From positions 1-64,000 of the forward strand of contig WSXV01000004.1 of NCBI GenBank assembly GCA_009773475.1: a stretch of 64,000 nt of DNA. Direction: 5' to 3'. Positions 1 through 6,080 of this stretch are shown piece by piece (within the stretch, counting starts at the first letter, position 1; every line of letters begins with the position of its first letter). Source of the DNA: Desulfobulbaceae bacterium (lineage in GTDB: Bacteria; Desulfobacterota; Desulfobulbia; Desulfobulbales; Desulfocapsaceae). The notes below the pieces were generated by a model that worked only from the letters and a program-made list of their open reading frames with translations, was not told the DNA's origin and searched no databases. The position numbers were made by a program, and so were the translations under genes.

Positions 1-24
1 ATGTATTCTTCAATGCCAGGGAAA

Positions 25-64
25 ATTATTTCTGTTTTCATGCATTGAGGATAACAGAAATAAT
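25..64 (-). terminator. terminator-like hairpin 3' of the dcm-vsr unit
   Basis: Arms 25-36 and 53-64 are perfect 12-nt complements around a 16-nt loop. Read on the minus strand the second arm runs into four T residues. It lies just downstream of the vsr remnant and could end that transcript. The T run is short and the left context is outside the window. Confidence 0.45.
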
Positions 65-67
65 CTC

Positions 68-226
68 CTAAATCAATTTATATGTCGGAGTAGTATTAAC
101 CCTGTATCTCAATCCATTTGCATAGAGCAAACGGCGGACAGCCATTTCGGGGCCCGTATCCTTGGTCGGTACTTTCGCCATGTTACGTGAGACTTGAAGG
201 GATGAAGGTACTGGTCGTCTGGACAT
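68..226 (-). pseudogene. vsr: 5' remnant of a very-short-patch repair endonuclease (Vsr)
   Basis: A 52-codon reading frame starts 11 nt after the dcm stop. Its residues 13-42 match the N-terminal signature of Vsr mismatch endonucleases (VSRNMAKVPTKDTGPEM, then RRLLYANGLRYRV). Full Vsr proteins are about 130-150 aa and carry catalytic Asp and His residues further on (for example the FWHGH motif). Here the frame ends at TAG (68-70) and none of that is visible in the remaining 67 nt. Vsr repairs T:G mismatches left by deamination of 5-methylcytosine and is typically encoded beside a Dcm-type enzyme, which fits the position. The protein as written cannot be active. The missing part may lie left of the window if something has inserted here. 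Confidence 0.8.
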
Positions 227-237
227 GATTTCGGCGG

Positions 238-1287
238 CTAAAGATTTACTCTATTATTAGCCGACAGAGCCGAGTAAAGAGTCTTTGCTATACCATGCAT
301 CATCTCGGGCGGGACAGCATTACCGATTTGCTTTGCTATTTGTGACGCGTTGCCCATGAAAACATATTCGTCTGGAAAAGATTGCAAACGGGCCGCTTCA
401 CGTAAAGTAATTGCCCTGTCTTCTTCGGGGTGGGCATAACGCCCTTTTGTCAAATCTGTACATCCGGTGGTCAAGGTGGGGGCTACATCTCGCCATTTCA
501 ACCGGCCATAAGAATCTGGGAATGAATTTTTATTTAAACCTTGATGGCACTTTAATTGTAGTTTCTCCGGCAACTCGCCTCGGCTGCCGCCATCATGCGG
601 AATATGTTGTAGCCGTTCCATCGTGAGTGCAGAATGTCGCCGCGAATAATGTAAAACATCATTTCCGATATTTTTAATCCCCACGGGTGGAGAAGGTAGG
701 TTGCCAATTACGTCAAAAACCGTTTGACGTTGAGAAAAGCTTATTTTACTCGCTTGTTTTAGAAGATCACTATCTCTTGCCCCGACAAGGATCATCCGCT
801 GCCGTCTTTGAGGGACACCCATATCAGCGGCATCAATCTTTTGTAATGGCGCGAGATGGTAGCCCAATGAGGTTAGCCTGCCCGCCAATTCGTAAAAAAC
901 GGGTTGGCGCCCTAGACCGGGCACATTTTCAAAAAAAACCAGTTTCGGTTTCAATTCCTTAACAAAGGATAATGCTTCAAGCACAAGCTTTGATCGTTGA
1001 TCCTTGTAGGATTTATGTCTATTCCGATTGCTGAACGGTTGGCAGGGTGCACATACCGCCAAGAGATCAAGCGAACCTTTCAGGCTTTTTAGAAACCGCT
1101 TAGGGGAGACTGTTTTAATGTCTTCTTCGATAAGATTAACTTCGGGATGATTCGCCCGATATGTGGCACATGCAATTGGATCAAAATCAATGGCACCAAC
1201 TACTTGAAAGCCCGCAGATTTCATTCCAGCGGTAACGGCACCAGACCCGCAGTACAAATCAATTGCTGTTTTAACTGTTGATTCCAT
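238..1287 (-). CDS. dcm: DNA (cytosine-5-)-methyltransferase, Dcm/HhaI type
   Basis: Transfers a methyl group from S-adenosylmethionine to carbon 5 of cytosine in a specific DNA sequence. The 349-aa product has the family motifs in order: motif I (DLYCGSG, near residue 10), motif IV with the catalytic cysteine (PCQPFS, near 81-86), motif VI (ENV, near 120), motif VIII (QRRQRM, near 160) and motif X (GNAVPP, near 325). The stretch 180-290 is the likely target-recognition region. I chose ATG 1287 over GTG 1293 because it avoids a rare start; both lack a clear ribosome-binding site. The next gene is a truncated vsr, and no cognate restriction enzyme is seen in the window, so this is either an orphan methyltransferase or the right half of a larger system. 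The recognition site cannot be read from the sequence. Confidence 0.93.
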   Translation of the reverse strand: MESTVKTAIDLYCGSGAVTAGMKSAGFQVVGAIDFDPIACATYRANHPEVNLIEEDIKTVSPKRFLKSLKGSLDLLAVCAPCQPFSNRNRHKSYKDQRSKLVLEALSFVKELKPKLVFFENVPGLGRQPVFYELAGRLTSLGYHLAPLQKIDAADMGVPQRRQRMILVGARDSDLLKQASKISFSQRQTVFDVIGNLPSPPVGIKNIGNDVLHYSRRHSALTMERLQHIPHDGGSRGELPEKLQLKCHQGLNKNSFPDSYGRLKWRDVAPTLTTGCTDLTKGRYAHPEEDRAITLREAARLQSFPDEYVFMGNASQIAKQIGNAVPPEMMHGIAKTLYSALSANNRVNL

Positions 1288-1330
1288 CAGCACTTATAGT
1301 TAGTGTTTCGTTTTTATTAAGAAAATAGCG

Positions 1331-1426
1331 GACAATCGGGGACAGACCACTTTTAAATTATCTTGATTGGTCATTACTCCATTCCGCACACCAGTTTTTC
1401 AAACAGTGGCTGGCTTCTAAGTTGAC
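1331..1426. repeat. copy 1 of a repeated toxin-tail segment
   Basis: Three blocks here recur near the 3' end of vapC: 1331-1366 resembles 2310-2340, 1382-1398 is identical over 17 nt to 2341-2357, and 1408-1426 matches 2279-2297 at 18 of 19 positions. The order of the blocks differs between the copies. In the first copy they form the 3' half of a 53-codon ORF; in the second they form the vapC tail and its downstream flank. This suggests a shared ancestral toxin 3' end or a mobile flank that was shuffled. Confidence 0.6.
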
Positions 1427-1519
1427 ATGATATTCATGATCAGCCCTCTCTTCCTGCACTGCTTCTTTCGCCGTTCTAATTGTCCAGTCTCGTCGCTGCT
1501 CGCTGGCCTTAGCTTTCAT
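1358..1519 (-). CDS. small orphan ORF, 53 aa, VapC-like C-terminal tail
   Basis: An ATG-to-TAA frame of 53 codons follows higA by 20 nt on the same strand. The product is charged (MKAKASEQRRDW at the start) and ends with a KNWCAEW stretch that resembles the ENWCAEQ end of the VapC toxin at 2329-2742. I do not recognise a family. It lacks the acidic PIN-domain residues, so it is not a working VapC. It may be the surviving tail of a lost toxin fused to a new start, or a third member of the higBA operon. No strong ribosome-binding site precedes it, so expression is doubtful. Confidence 0.4.
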   Translation of the reverse strand: MKAKASEQRRDWTIRTAKEAVQEERADHEYHVNLEASHCLKNWCAEWSNDQSR

Positions 1520-1539
1520 ATCATGTTTGAGAAATGAAA

Positions 1540-1893
1540 TTATACGCCGAGCAATGATTCGTAAGGCACGTTTAGTTCTGCATGCAGGTTCCGTATCATC
1601 GTCAGAGAAAGTTTCCGTTTATGATTAAGGACTTCGGATACTTTTGATCGAGAGCCGATAATAGGTGTCAAATCTCTTGGCTCCATTCCCAGTTGCTCCA
1701 TCCTGAATCGAATTGCTTCGACGGGATCACATCCGGGGATAATAAAGTGTTTGGCCTCATAGCTCTCGACAAGTGTTGTCAGAATATCGAGTTCATCACC
1801 CTCGGGGGTATTCAGCTCCGCATCCATAAGCGAATCAATACGGGCTAACGCGGCCTCGTAATCGGAATCTGACCGGATTGGAAAAATATTCAT
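1540..1893 (-). CDS. higA: HigA-family antitoxin with helix-turn-helix
   Basis: Antitoxin of a type II pair: it binds HigB and represses its own operon. The 117-aa product has an acidic N-terminal half and a Cro/XRE-type helix-turn-helix near residues 70-110, with the recognition stretch GSRSKVSEVLNHKR. In this family the DNA-binding domain is C-terminal, as seen here. ATG 1893 lies one base beyond the higB stop (1895-1897), and a GAGGAG ribosome-binding site sits inside the last codons of higB, so translation is coupled. The frame stays open upstream to 1923, but that start lies inside higB and is unlikely. The toxin-first gene order is typical of HigBA. Confidence 0.85.
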   Translation of the reverse strand: MNIFPIRSDSDYEAALARIDSLMDAELNTPEGDELDILTTLVESYEAKHFIIPGCDPVEAIRFRMEQLGMEPRDLTPIIGSRSKVSEVLNHKRKLSLTMIRNLHAELNVPYESLLGV

Positions 1894-1894
1894 C

Positions 1895-2188
1895 TTATAT
1901 CTCCTCTGCATTGATCTTATCATATTCTGAGTGGGTGCCGACGAATCGAAGATACACCATCCCGTAAGGGTAATTTATCTTGACGATCAGGCGGTATTTG
2001 TTCCCGCCAATATTGAAAACCACACGGTTACCTGTCAGGAAACTGGCGGTTTTATAGTGGGCCTTAATTTCTTGCGGAGTCAGCCATTGCGCCTTTGCCG
2101 CCTCAGAATACCACGCAGCCAAGGGATTTACGGCATCAGGATGTTCACCACCAAACTTGAGTAATGTTCTTTTTGAAATAACTCTCAT
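1895..2188 (-). CDS. higB: HigB-family toxin (ribosome-dependent mRNA interferase)
   Basis: The 97-aa product matches the HigB toxin family: an N-terminal helix with SKRTLLKF, a middle PLAAWY segment, and a C-terminal beta-sheet with NKYRLIVKINY and RFVGTHSEYDKI, the last being the usual family ending. HigB toxins cleave mRNA on the translating ribosome and are held inactive by HigA. It is the first gene of the pair. A TATAAT box ends only 6 nt before the ATG, which would place transcription start at or very near the start codon, so the mRNA may be leaderless. A palindrome upstream of the box is the likely HigA operator. Length and motifs look intact. Confidence 0.88.
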   Translation of the reverse strand: MRVISKRTLLKFGGEHPDAVNPLAAWYSEAAKAQWLTPQEIKAHYKTASFLTGNRVVFNIGGNKYRLIVKINYPYGMVYLRFVGTHSEYDKINAEEI

Positions 2189-2194
2189 ACAGGC

Positions 2195-2222
2195 ATTATA
2201 ATGTTTTTTCCCAAAATGGGAA
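2195..2222 (-). promoter_or_regulatory. higBA promoter and operator palindrome
   Basis: On the minus strand a perfect TATAAT lies at 2200-2195. A perfect inverted repeat (TTCCC, 5-nt spacer, GGGAA; 2208-2222) covers the space between it and a poor -35 region. Such a palindrome across the promoter is what an autorepressing antitoxin needs. The ATG of higB begins at 2188, only 6 nt after the box. Confidence 0.6.
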
Positions 2223-2278
2223 GTTGCTTATTGACAGGTTCAGGAAAATGCTTGGTGTCAAAATATGGAAGAAAAAGG

Positions 2279-2357
2279 GGCTGGCTTCCAAGTTGACGAG
2301 TTGATGTAACAATCAGGGCAAACCACATTTAACTAATCTGTTCCGCACACCAGTTTT
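2279..2357. repeat. copy 2 of the repeated toxin-tail segment
   Basis: Partner of 1331-1426. The segment holds the last codons of vapC (2341-2357) and its downstream flank. It shares a 17-nt identical block, an 18-of-19 block at 2279-2297 and a looser block at 2310-2340 with the first copy. About 0.9 kb separates the copies, with higBA between them. Confidence 0.6.
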
Positions 2358-2742
2358 CTATCAGCAGCCCCTTCACTCGTGCAAACTCTTTCTCATTATT
2401 TGTTACCAGAATCATTCCGGTTGCCCTTGCGTGTCCGGCAATCATCATATCGTAAGGGCCAATTGGTTGGCCAATTCGGTACAGCTCTGAGCGAATCCGG
2501 CCAAAATGGTTTGCTTCGATCATTCCAAACGGGAGAACCTCAAGCTGGGCAATCATCATTTCTATGTCTGCCAGATTCCGTTCAACCTGCAAAGAATGTT
2601 CAGCACCAAAGACCAGCTCTCCGAGGCTTATCGAAGAAATACACATTTGCCCTGCATGTTGATTGAAGCGTTTTTTTACATGGGCTGGCCGGTTTTTCAT
2701 GGCGTAAATAAGGATATTTGTATCCAGCATGTATTTCAACAT
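2329..2742 (-). CDS. vapC: VapC toxin, PIN-domain ribonuclease
   Basis: A 137-aa PIN-domain protein of the VapC type; members often cut initiator tRNA or a loop of 23S rRNA. The acidic Mg-binding residues expected of the fold are present: Asp7 in MLDTNILIY, Glu42 in SLGELVFG and Asp98 in GPYDMMIAGHA, followed by the TNNEKEF stretch near 114-120. The gene overlaps vapB by one base (TAATG), giving translational coupling in the usual antitoxin-toxin order. The length is normal and no catalytic residue is missing, so the toxin is probably functional. Its RNA target cannot be predicted from the sequence. Confidence 0.92.
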   Translation of the reverse strand: MLKYMLDTNILIYAMKNRPAHVKKRFNQHAGQMCISSISLGELVFGAEHSLQVERNLADIEMMIAQLEVLPFGMIEANHFGRIRSELYRIGQPIGPYDMMIAGHARATGMILVTNNEKEFARVKGLLIENWCAEQIS

Positions 2743-2978
2743 TACAGGTTCTCCCTTATTTGATCCTCCGGCTGTAACCGTTCCGCCATAAAGTCATCAG
2801 AAACACCGGGGGAATCAAACCAATCGTCCCATGAATGAGCCGCAGGTGTGATAATGCGTGTATTGCCAATCGCAATAATTTCAACATTTGTTACTGAATC
2901 AGGAAAGGCGATTGCTTTGGGAAGACGAACAGCCTGGCTTTTGTTGCTTTTGAAGAGTTTGGTTTGGACGCAGGGCAT
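2742..2978 (-). CDS. vapB: VapB antitoxin (AbrB/SpoVT-type DNA-binding)
   Basis: The 78-aa product has the swapped-hairpin AbrB-type N-terminus (KLFKSNKSQAVRLPKAIAF, residues about 7-25), which binds DNA, and an acidic C-terminal tail that would wrap around VapC. ATG 2978 is preceded by a strong GGAGG site, and this start gives the usual family length; the longer frame to 3020 would begin upstream of that site. It is the first gene of the vapBC operon and probably represses the promoter at 3019-3048 together with VapC. Confidence 0.88.
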   Translation of the reverse strand: MPCVQTKLFKSNKSQAVRLPKAIAFPDSVTNVEIIAIGNTRIITPAAHSWDDWFDSPGVSDDFMAERLQPEDQIRENL

Positions 2979-3018
2979 AATGGAACCTCCAAAGGATGAA
3001 GTGAGTATGTTTTTCCCC

Positions 3019-3048
3019 ATTATAGAGGGTTCTGTCTGGATATGTCAA
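3019..3048 (-). promoter_or_regulatory. sigma-70-type promoter of vapBC
   Basis: On the minus strand a perfect TTGACA (3048-3043) and a perfect TATAAT (3024-3019) are separated by 18 nt, 40 nt upstream of the vapB start. Two GGATAT copies near the -35 box could be part of a VapB operator. Confidence 0.75.
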
Positions 3049-3130
3049 TGGGATATACTGAGTCCAAAGCGTGTTGGTCTGACATTCCACCGGTCACAAT
3101 GGATTACGAGCCCTGCCTCACCTTCTCCTG

Positions 3131-3159
3131 TTGACAACAGTACTGTAAGGCCGTACTGT
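3131..3159 (+). promoter_or_regulatory. promoter and operator of the YefM/YoeB-type pair
   Basis: TTGACA at 3131-3136 and TACTGT at 3154-3159 are spaced by 17 nt. A perfect palindrome ACAGTACTGT (3137-3146) lies in the spacer and its half-site TACTGT recurs as the -10 box. This fits Phd/YefM-type autorepression with two operator copies. The -10 match is weak. Confidence 0.6.
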
Positions 3160-3191
3160 TGAATGTGTAAATTCTACTCAAGGAGAGAATC

Positions 3192-3443
3192 ATGCTGGAA
3201 ACGACTGCTAATGAATTCAGAAAAACACTCAAAGAGAAAGTGGACACCTGTATTAAAAACCACGAAGTCTTGAAGGTGAAACGGAGAACAGGGGCGAATT
3301 TTGTCATTCTTGGCGAAGATGATTGGCGCGCCATAGAGGACACCATTTATCTCAATCGTGTTCCCGGTCTGGTGGAAAGCATTCATCTTTCCGCCGCAGA
3401 ACCCCTTGCCGAGGGAACAGAGCTGCATGAAATCGAATGGTAA
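3192..3443 (+). CDS. Phd/YefM-family antitoxin
   Basis: The 83-aa product begins with the family-typical MLETTANEFRKTLKE and contains the beta-strand segment FVILGEDDWRAIEDTIYL (residues about 36-53), the hallmark of the Phd/YefM dimer fold. The C-terminal part is acidic and should mask the toxin. A strong AAGGAGAG ribosome-binding site precedes ATG 3192. The gene overlaps the toxin gene by 7 nt. It would repress its own promoter at 3131-3159. Confidence 0.88.
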   Translation: MLETTANEFRKTLKEKVDTCIKNHEVLKVKRRTGANFVILGEDDWRAIEDTIYLNRVPGLVESIHLSAAEPLAEGTELHEIEW

Positions 3444-3703
3444 GCTGGTCGGTCATTCTCTCCAAACAGGCAATCAAAGATATCGAAAAGCTAAAACGAG
3501 CAGGACTGGCTCAATCAGCAAAAGAATTGCTCTTCCTGTTGGCAGCAGACCCTTTCACGACACTGCCGAAGTATGAAAAACTGGTTGGCAATCTCCAGGG
3601 TTTTTATTCACGCAGAATAAATATTCAGCACCGACTCGTCTATTCGATCGACAAAGAAAGCGGTGTAATTCATGTGTTGCGTATGTGGTCGCACTATGAG
3701 TAG
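3437..3703 (+). CDS. yoeB: YoeB/Txe-family toxin (mRNA endoribonuclease)
   Basis: The 88-aa product is a RelE-fold toxin of the YoeB/Txe branch. The expected active-site residues are visible: Glu47, Arg59/60, Arg66 and the C-terminal His86-Tyr87 in RMWSHYE. The YSRRINIQHRLVY segment is diagnostic. YoeB toxins cut mRNA on the ribosome and are neutralised by a YefM-like partner, here the overlapping upstream gene. The protein is full length and looks active. It is the only TA pair of the three on the plus strand. Confidence 0.92.
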   Translation: MVSWSVILSKQAIKDIEKLKRAGLAQSAKELLFLLAADPFTTLPKYEKLVGNLQGFYSRRINIQHRLVYSIDKESGVIHVLRMWSHYE

Positions 3704-3751
3704 CAGCCTTTTTCTGGAAATTTTATAATTATCCAGCTTGGGACGACAAAG

Positions 3752-3865
3752 CCCCCTCTTGAGGTTAAGAGGGGGATGGGGGAGTTACGATTACCACCGT
3801 GCTTGGCTTGTAACATTCAAGCCCGGCGGTAACCCCTCCCGGCCTCCCCTTAACCTAAGGGGAGG
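3752..3865. mobile_element. palindromic MITE/REP-like element
   Basis: Arms 3752-3788 and 3829-3865 form a 37-nt imperfect inverted repeat, each arm itself being a small hairpin (CCCCTCTTGAGG...AAGAGGGG type) followed by a G-rich block and GTTAC. The 40-nt centre is unique. There is no ORF. This layout resembles non-autonomous palindromic repeats, and it marks the right edge of the toxin-antitoxin island. It could also fold in RNA and terminate both flanking convergent genes. Copy number in the genome is unknown. Confidence 0.6.
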
Positions 3866-3926
3866 AGTATAGTGGAATAAACAAATTGCAGATGTGGTGC
3901 TGAATAGTTTAGAAATTTCGTCTGAT

Positions 3927-6056
3927 TCAGGACAAGCCCTGCAAATAATTAAAGGTAAAGGTGTCCGGCAGAGGCTGATCTAAGGCCAGAGCCGCAAGGA
4001 CCTGTCGCCCTTTTGCTGAGGCCGCGCCGCAATGGCTGAGATCGACCATAATTCGGGTGCACCCCATCTCTCGAAGCTCCCCTAGACGTCCCACAAGCGA
4101 AAAATCTTGCCCACTTAGGACCTCGGTAAGCCCACTGTCGTTGACGATACGGTACTCTTCCTCCTTGTCGGAGTGGAGCACATTGCCGGTTCGCAGCCCT
4201 TTGAGCGGAATCCGCGACAAGAGCAGGGTGACGGCGCTGTACACCGTTAGTGTCAGCGGGATTGTCAGCGGTCGATGGATGAGGTCGCTGATATTTTTTT
4301 GCCCATCCTCCAAACTCAGGGTCAGCTCGGTAAGGCCCAGTTCCTTCCAGGCCAGCGCCGCCTGGCTGTTCAGGGTGTAGCAGCGGAAGCCGCCAAGCAG
4401 AACAATATCAGAAAGTCCTGCAAACAAAAGGATATGACCGAGATTGTTAATACTGAATCTCCGGTATCCTGAACCATGCAGCATCTGCACAGCCCGTCTG
4501 TATTCTATCCAGTCGGGACCAAAAAGCATGGTCGGGATTTCCCAGATCAGCCGTTCTTGCTTCTGACTCAACTGTTTTTCTACACCTTTGAGAGCGGTGA
4601 GATTTTTAGAGTTCAGCGGCAGTTCGAGGCGCGTCACCTGTTGGCTATCATCGAGGAGTCCGATATCCTGGATCTCCCGACCTCGTACCGTGACCTCCGA
4701 CATTGCTGCCGGTTCCACCGTCGTCTTCGGCAAAAGAGAAGCCAGGGCCTGACGAATAGTTGTCTCCCGCAGCTCTTCATCGGCCTCACTTCGCGGGACC
4801 GGAACCACCTTGGCCAGGCGCTCCAGGCAGGCCTCCGGGCTGAGAGTGAACAGAGGTTTGCCCCCCACCTTGAATACCGCGTCGCCTATCTGGAAGAAGC
4901 CTTTTTCCGGTCTCTTGACCCAGACAAAATCACCGGCCTTCACCAGTTTCACCTTCTTCTTCTCCGAAATAAGCTCTCGCACCGTAAACCCGGTGCCCGC
5001 CTGATCATTCTTCGGCTGAATCCGCAGCCGGTCGCCCACATGCAGTCTTTCCGCTGTGGTCAAACCGATCATGCCGCCGCGCAGAGAAACCACATCTCCA
5101 AGATGGCGGCCCAGGGTTCCATGCTGGCTGGCATCGGCAATGCCGGTGGGAACAAAGCCGGTCAGAAAGCCCTTGGTGGACTGACGGCCAAAGGAGAGCT
5201 CCAGGTGTTCGTCGGCTTCTTTGAGGGCGGCCTTGCGCTGTTCGAGTGGAGCATCGAGCATCAGTCGGTAGGCCGCCACCACCCGGGCCACATACTCGGC
5301 GCTTTTCATCCGCCCTTCTATCTTGAAGCTGATAATTCCGGCCTGGATGAGTTGGGGCAAGAGTTCAATGGCGCTCAGGTCACTGGTGGAGAAATGATAG
5401 CCGGGTTGCTTGCGATTTTGCAGGCGACGTCGGCAAGGTTGGGCGCAGCGTCCACGATTGCCGCTCAAGCCGGTCAGGGCCGAGGAGAAAAGGCACTGGC
5501 CGGAAATGGAAAAACAGAGGGCCCCATGGACAAAATGTTCAAGCTCGATGGTGGTCTGGCTACGGATTTCAGCAATTTCTGCCAATGAGAGTTCACGGGC
5601 CAGAACCGCCCGCTTGAATCCCATACGTTCAAGCATCTTTACTCCGGCCACATTATGGACGGTCATCTGGGTTGAGGCATGCAGGGATAACTCAGGGAAA
5701 TGCTGCCGCGCCAGCCGCCACAGGCCTAAATCCTGGATTATAATTCCATCCACCTTTATTGACGTCAGAGCTGCCAGAACGTCCACCACCTGCGGTAGCT
5801 CGACCTCCTTGATCAGGGTGTTGAGGGTGATGTAGATTCGCCGGGACTGTTGATGGGCGAGGCTTGACATCCGCTCAATTTCAGTCAGGGTAAAGTTCTT
5901 AGCCTTGGCCCGGGCAGAGAACTCTTTGAGCCCGCAATAAATGGCATCGGCCCCATGATCCAGGGCTGCAAAAAAAGCATCGATGCTGCCGACAGGGGCA
6001 AGAAGCTCTGTTGGGAGCTGTTTTACGGGTGAGGAGGAATTTTTTATTTTTATCAT
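3927..6056 (-). CDS. U32-family protease/RNA hydroxylation protein, RlhA-like
   Basis: A 709-aa protein with an N-terminal TIM-barrel-like U32 domain (residues about 15-300) and a long C-terminal part of the kind found in RlhA (DUF3656). The U32 signature is seen at 171-190 (ELEHFVHGALC then SISGQC), with Cys181, Cys188, Cys204 and Cys208 as candidate iron-sulfur ligands. RlhA makes 5-hydroxycytidine at a 23S rRNA position; other U32 members act in tRNA hydroxylation or ubiquinone synthesis. The length and the C-terminal extension favour the RlhA branch, but the exact substrate is not proven. It lies 24 nt after murJ on the same strand, so it is probably co-transcribed with it. Confidence 0.85.
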   Translation of the reverse strand: MIKIKNSSSPVKQLPTELLAPVGSIDAFFAALDHGADAIYCGLKEFSARAKAKNFTLTEIERMSSLAHQQSRRIYITLNTLIKEVELPQVVDVLAALTSIKVDGIIIQDLGLWRLARQHFPELSLHASTQMTVHNVAGVKMLERMGFKRAVLARELSLAEIAEIRSQTTIELEHFVHGALCFSISGQCLFSSALTGLSGNRGRCAQPCRRRLQNRKQPGYHFSTSDLSAIELLPQLIQAGIISFKIEGRMKSAEYVARVVAAYRLMLDAPLEQRKAALKEADEHLELSFGRQSTKGFLTGFVPTGIADASQHGTLGRHLGDVVSLRGGMIGLTTAERLHVGDRLRIQPKNDQAGTGFTVRELISEKKKVKLVKAGDFVWVKRPEKGFFQIGDAVFKVGGKPLFTLSPEACLERLAKVVPVPRSEADEELRETTIRQALASLLPKTTVEPAAMSEVTVRGREIQDIGLLDDSQQVTRLELPLNSKNLTALKGVEKQLSQKQERLIWEIPTMLFGPDWIEYRRAVQMLHGSGYRRFSINNLGHILLFAGLSDIVLLGGFRCYTLNSQAALAWKELGLTELTLSLEDGQKNISDLIHRPLTIPLTLTVYSAVTLLLSRIPLKGLRTGNVLHSDKEEEYRIVNDSGLTEVLSGQDFSLVGRLGELREMGCTRIMVDLSHCGAASAKGRQVLAALALDQPLPDTFTFNYLQGLS

Positions 6057-6080
6057 CGGAAGAACATACGCAATGTTGCG

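Noticed and set aside
4476-5588. 370-codon plus-strand open frame inside the RlhA-like gene
   Set aside because: It is an antisense shadow. The minus strand encodes a clear U32 protein with conserved motifs over the same bases; the plus-strand product has no recognisable domain.
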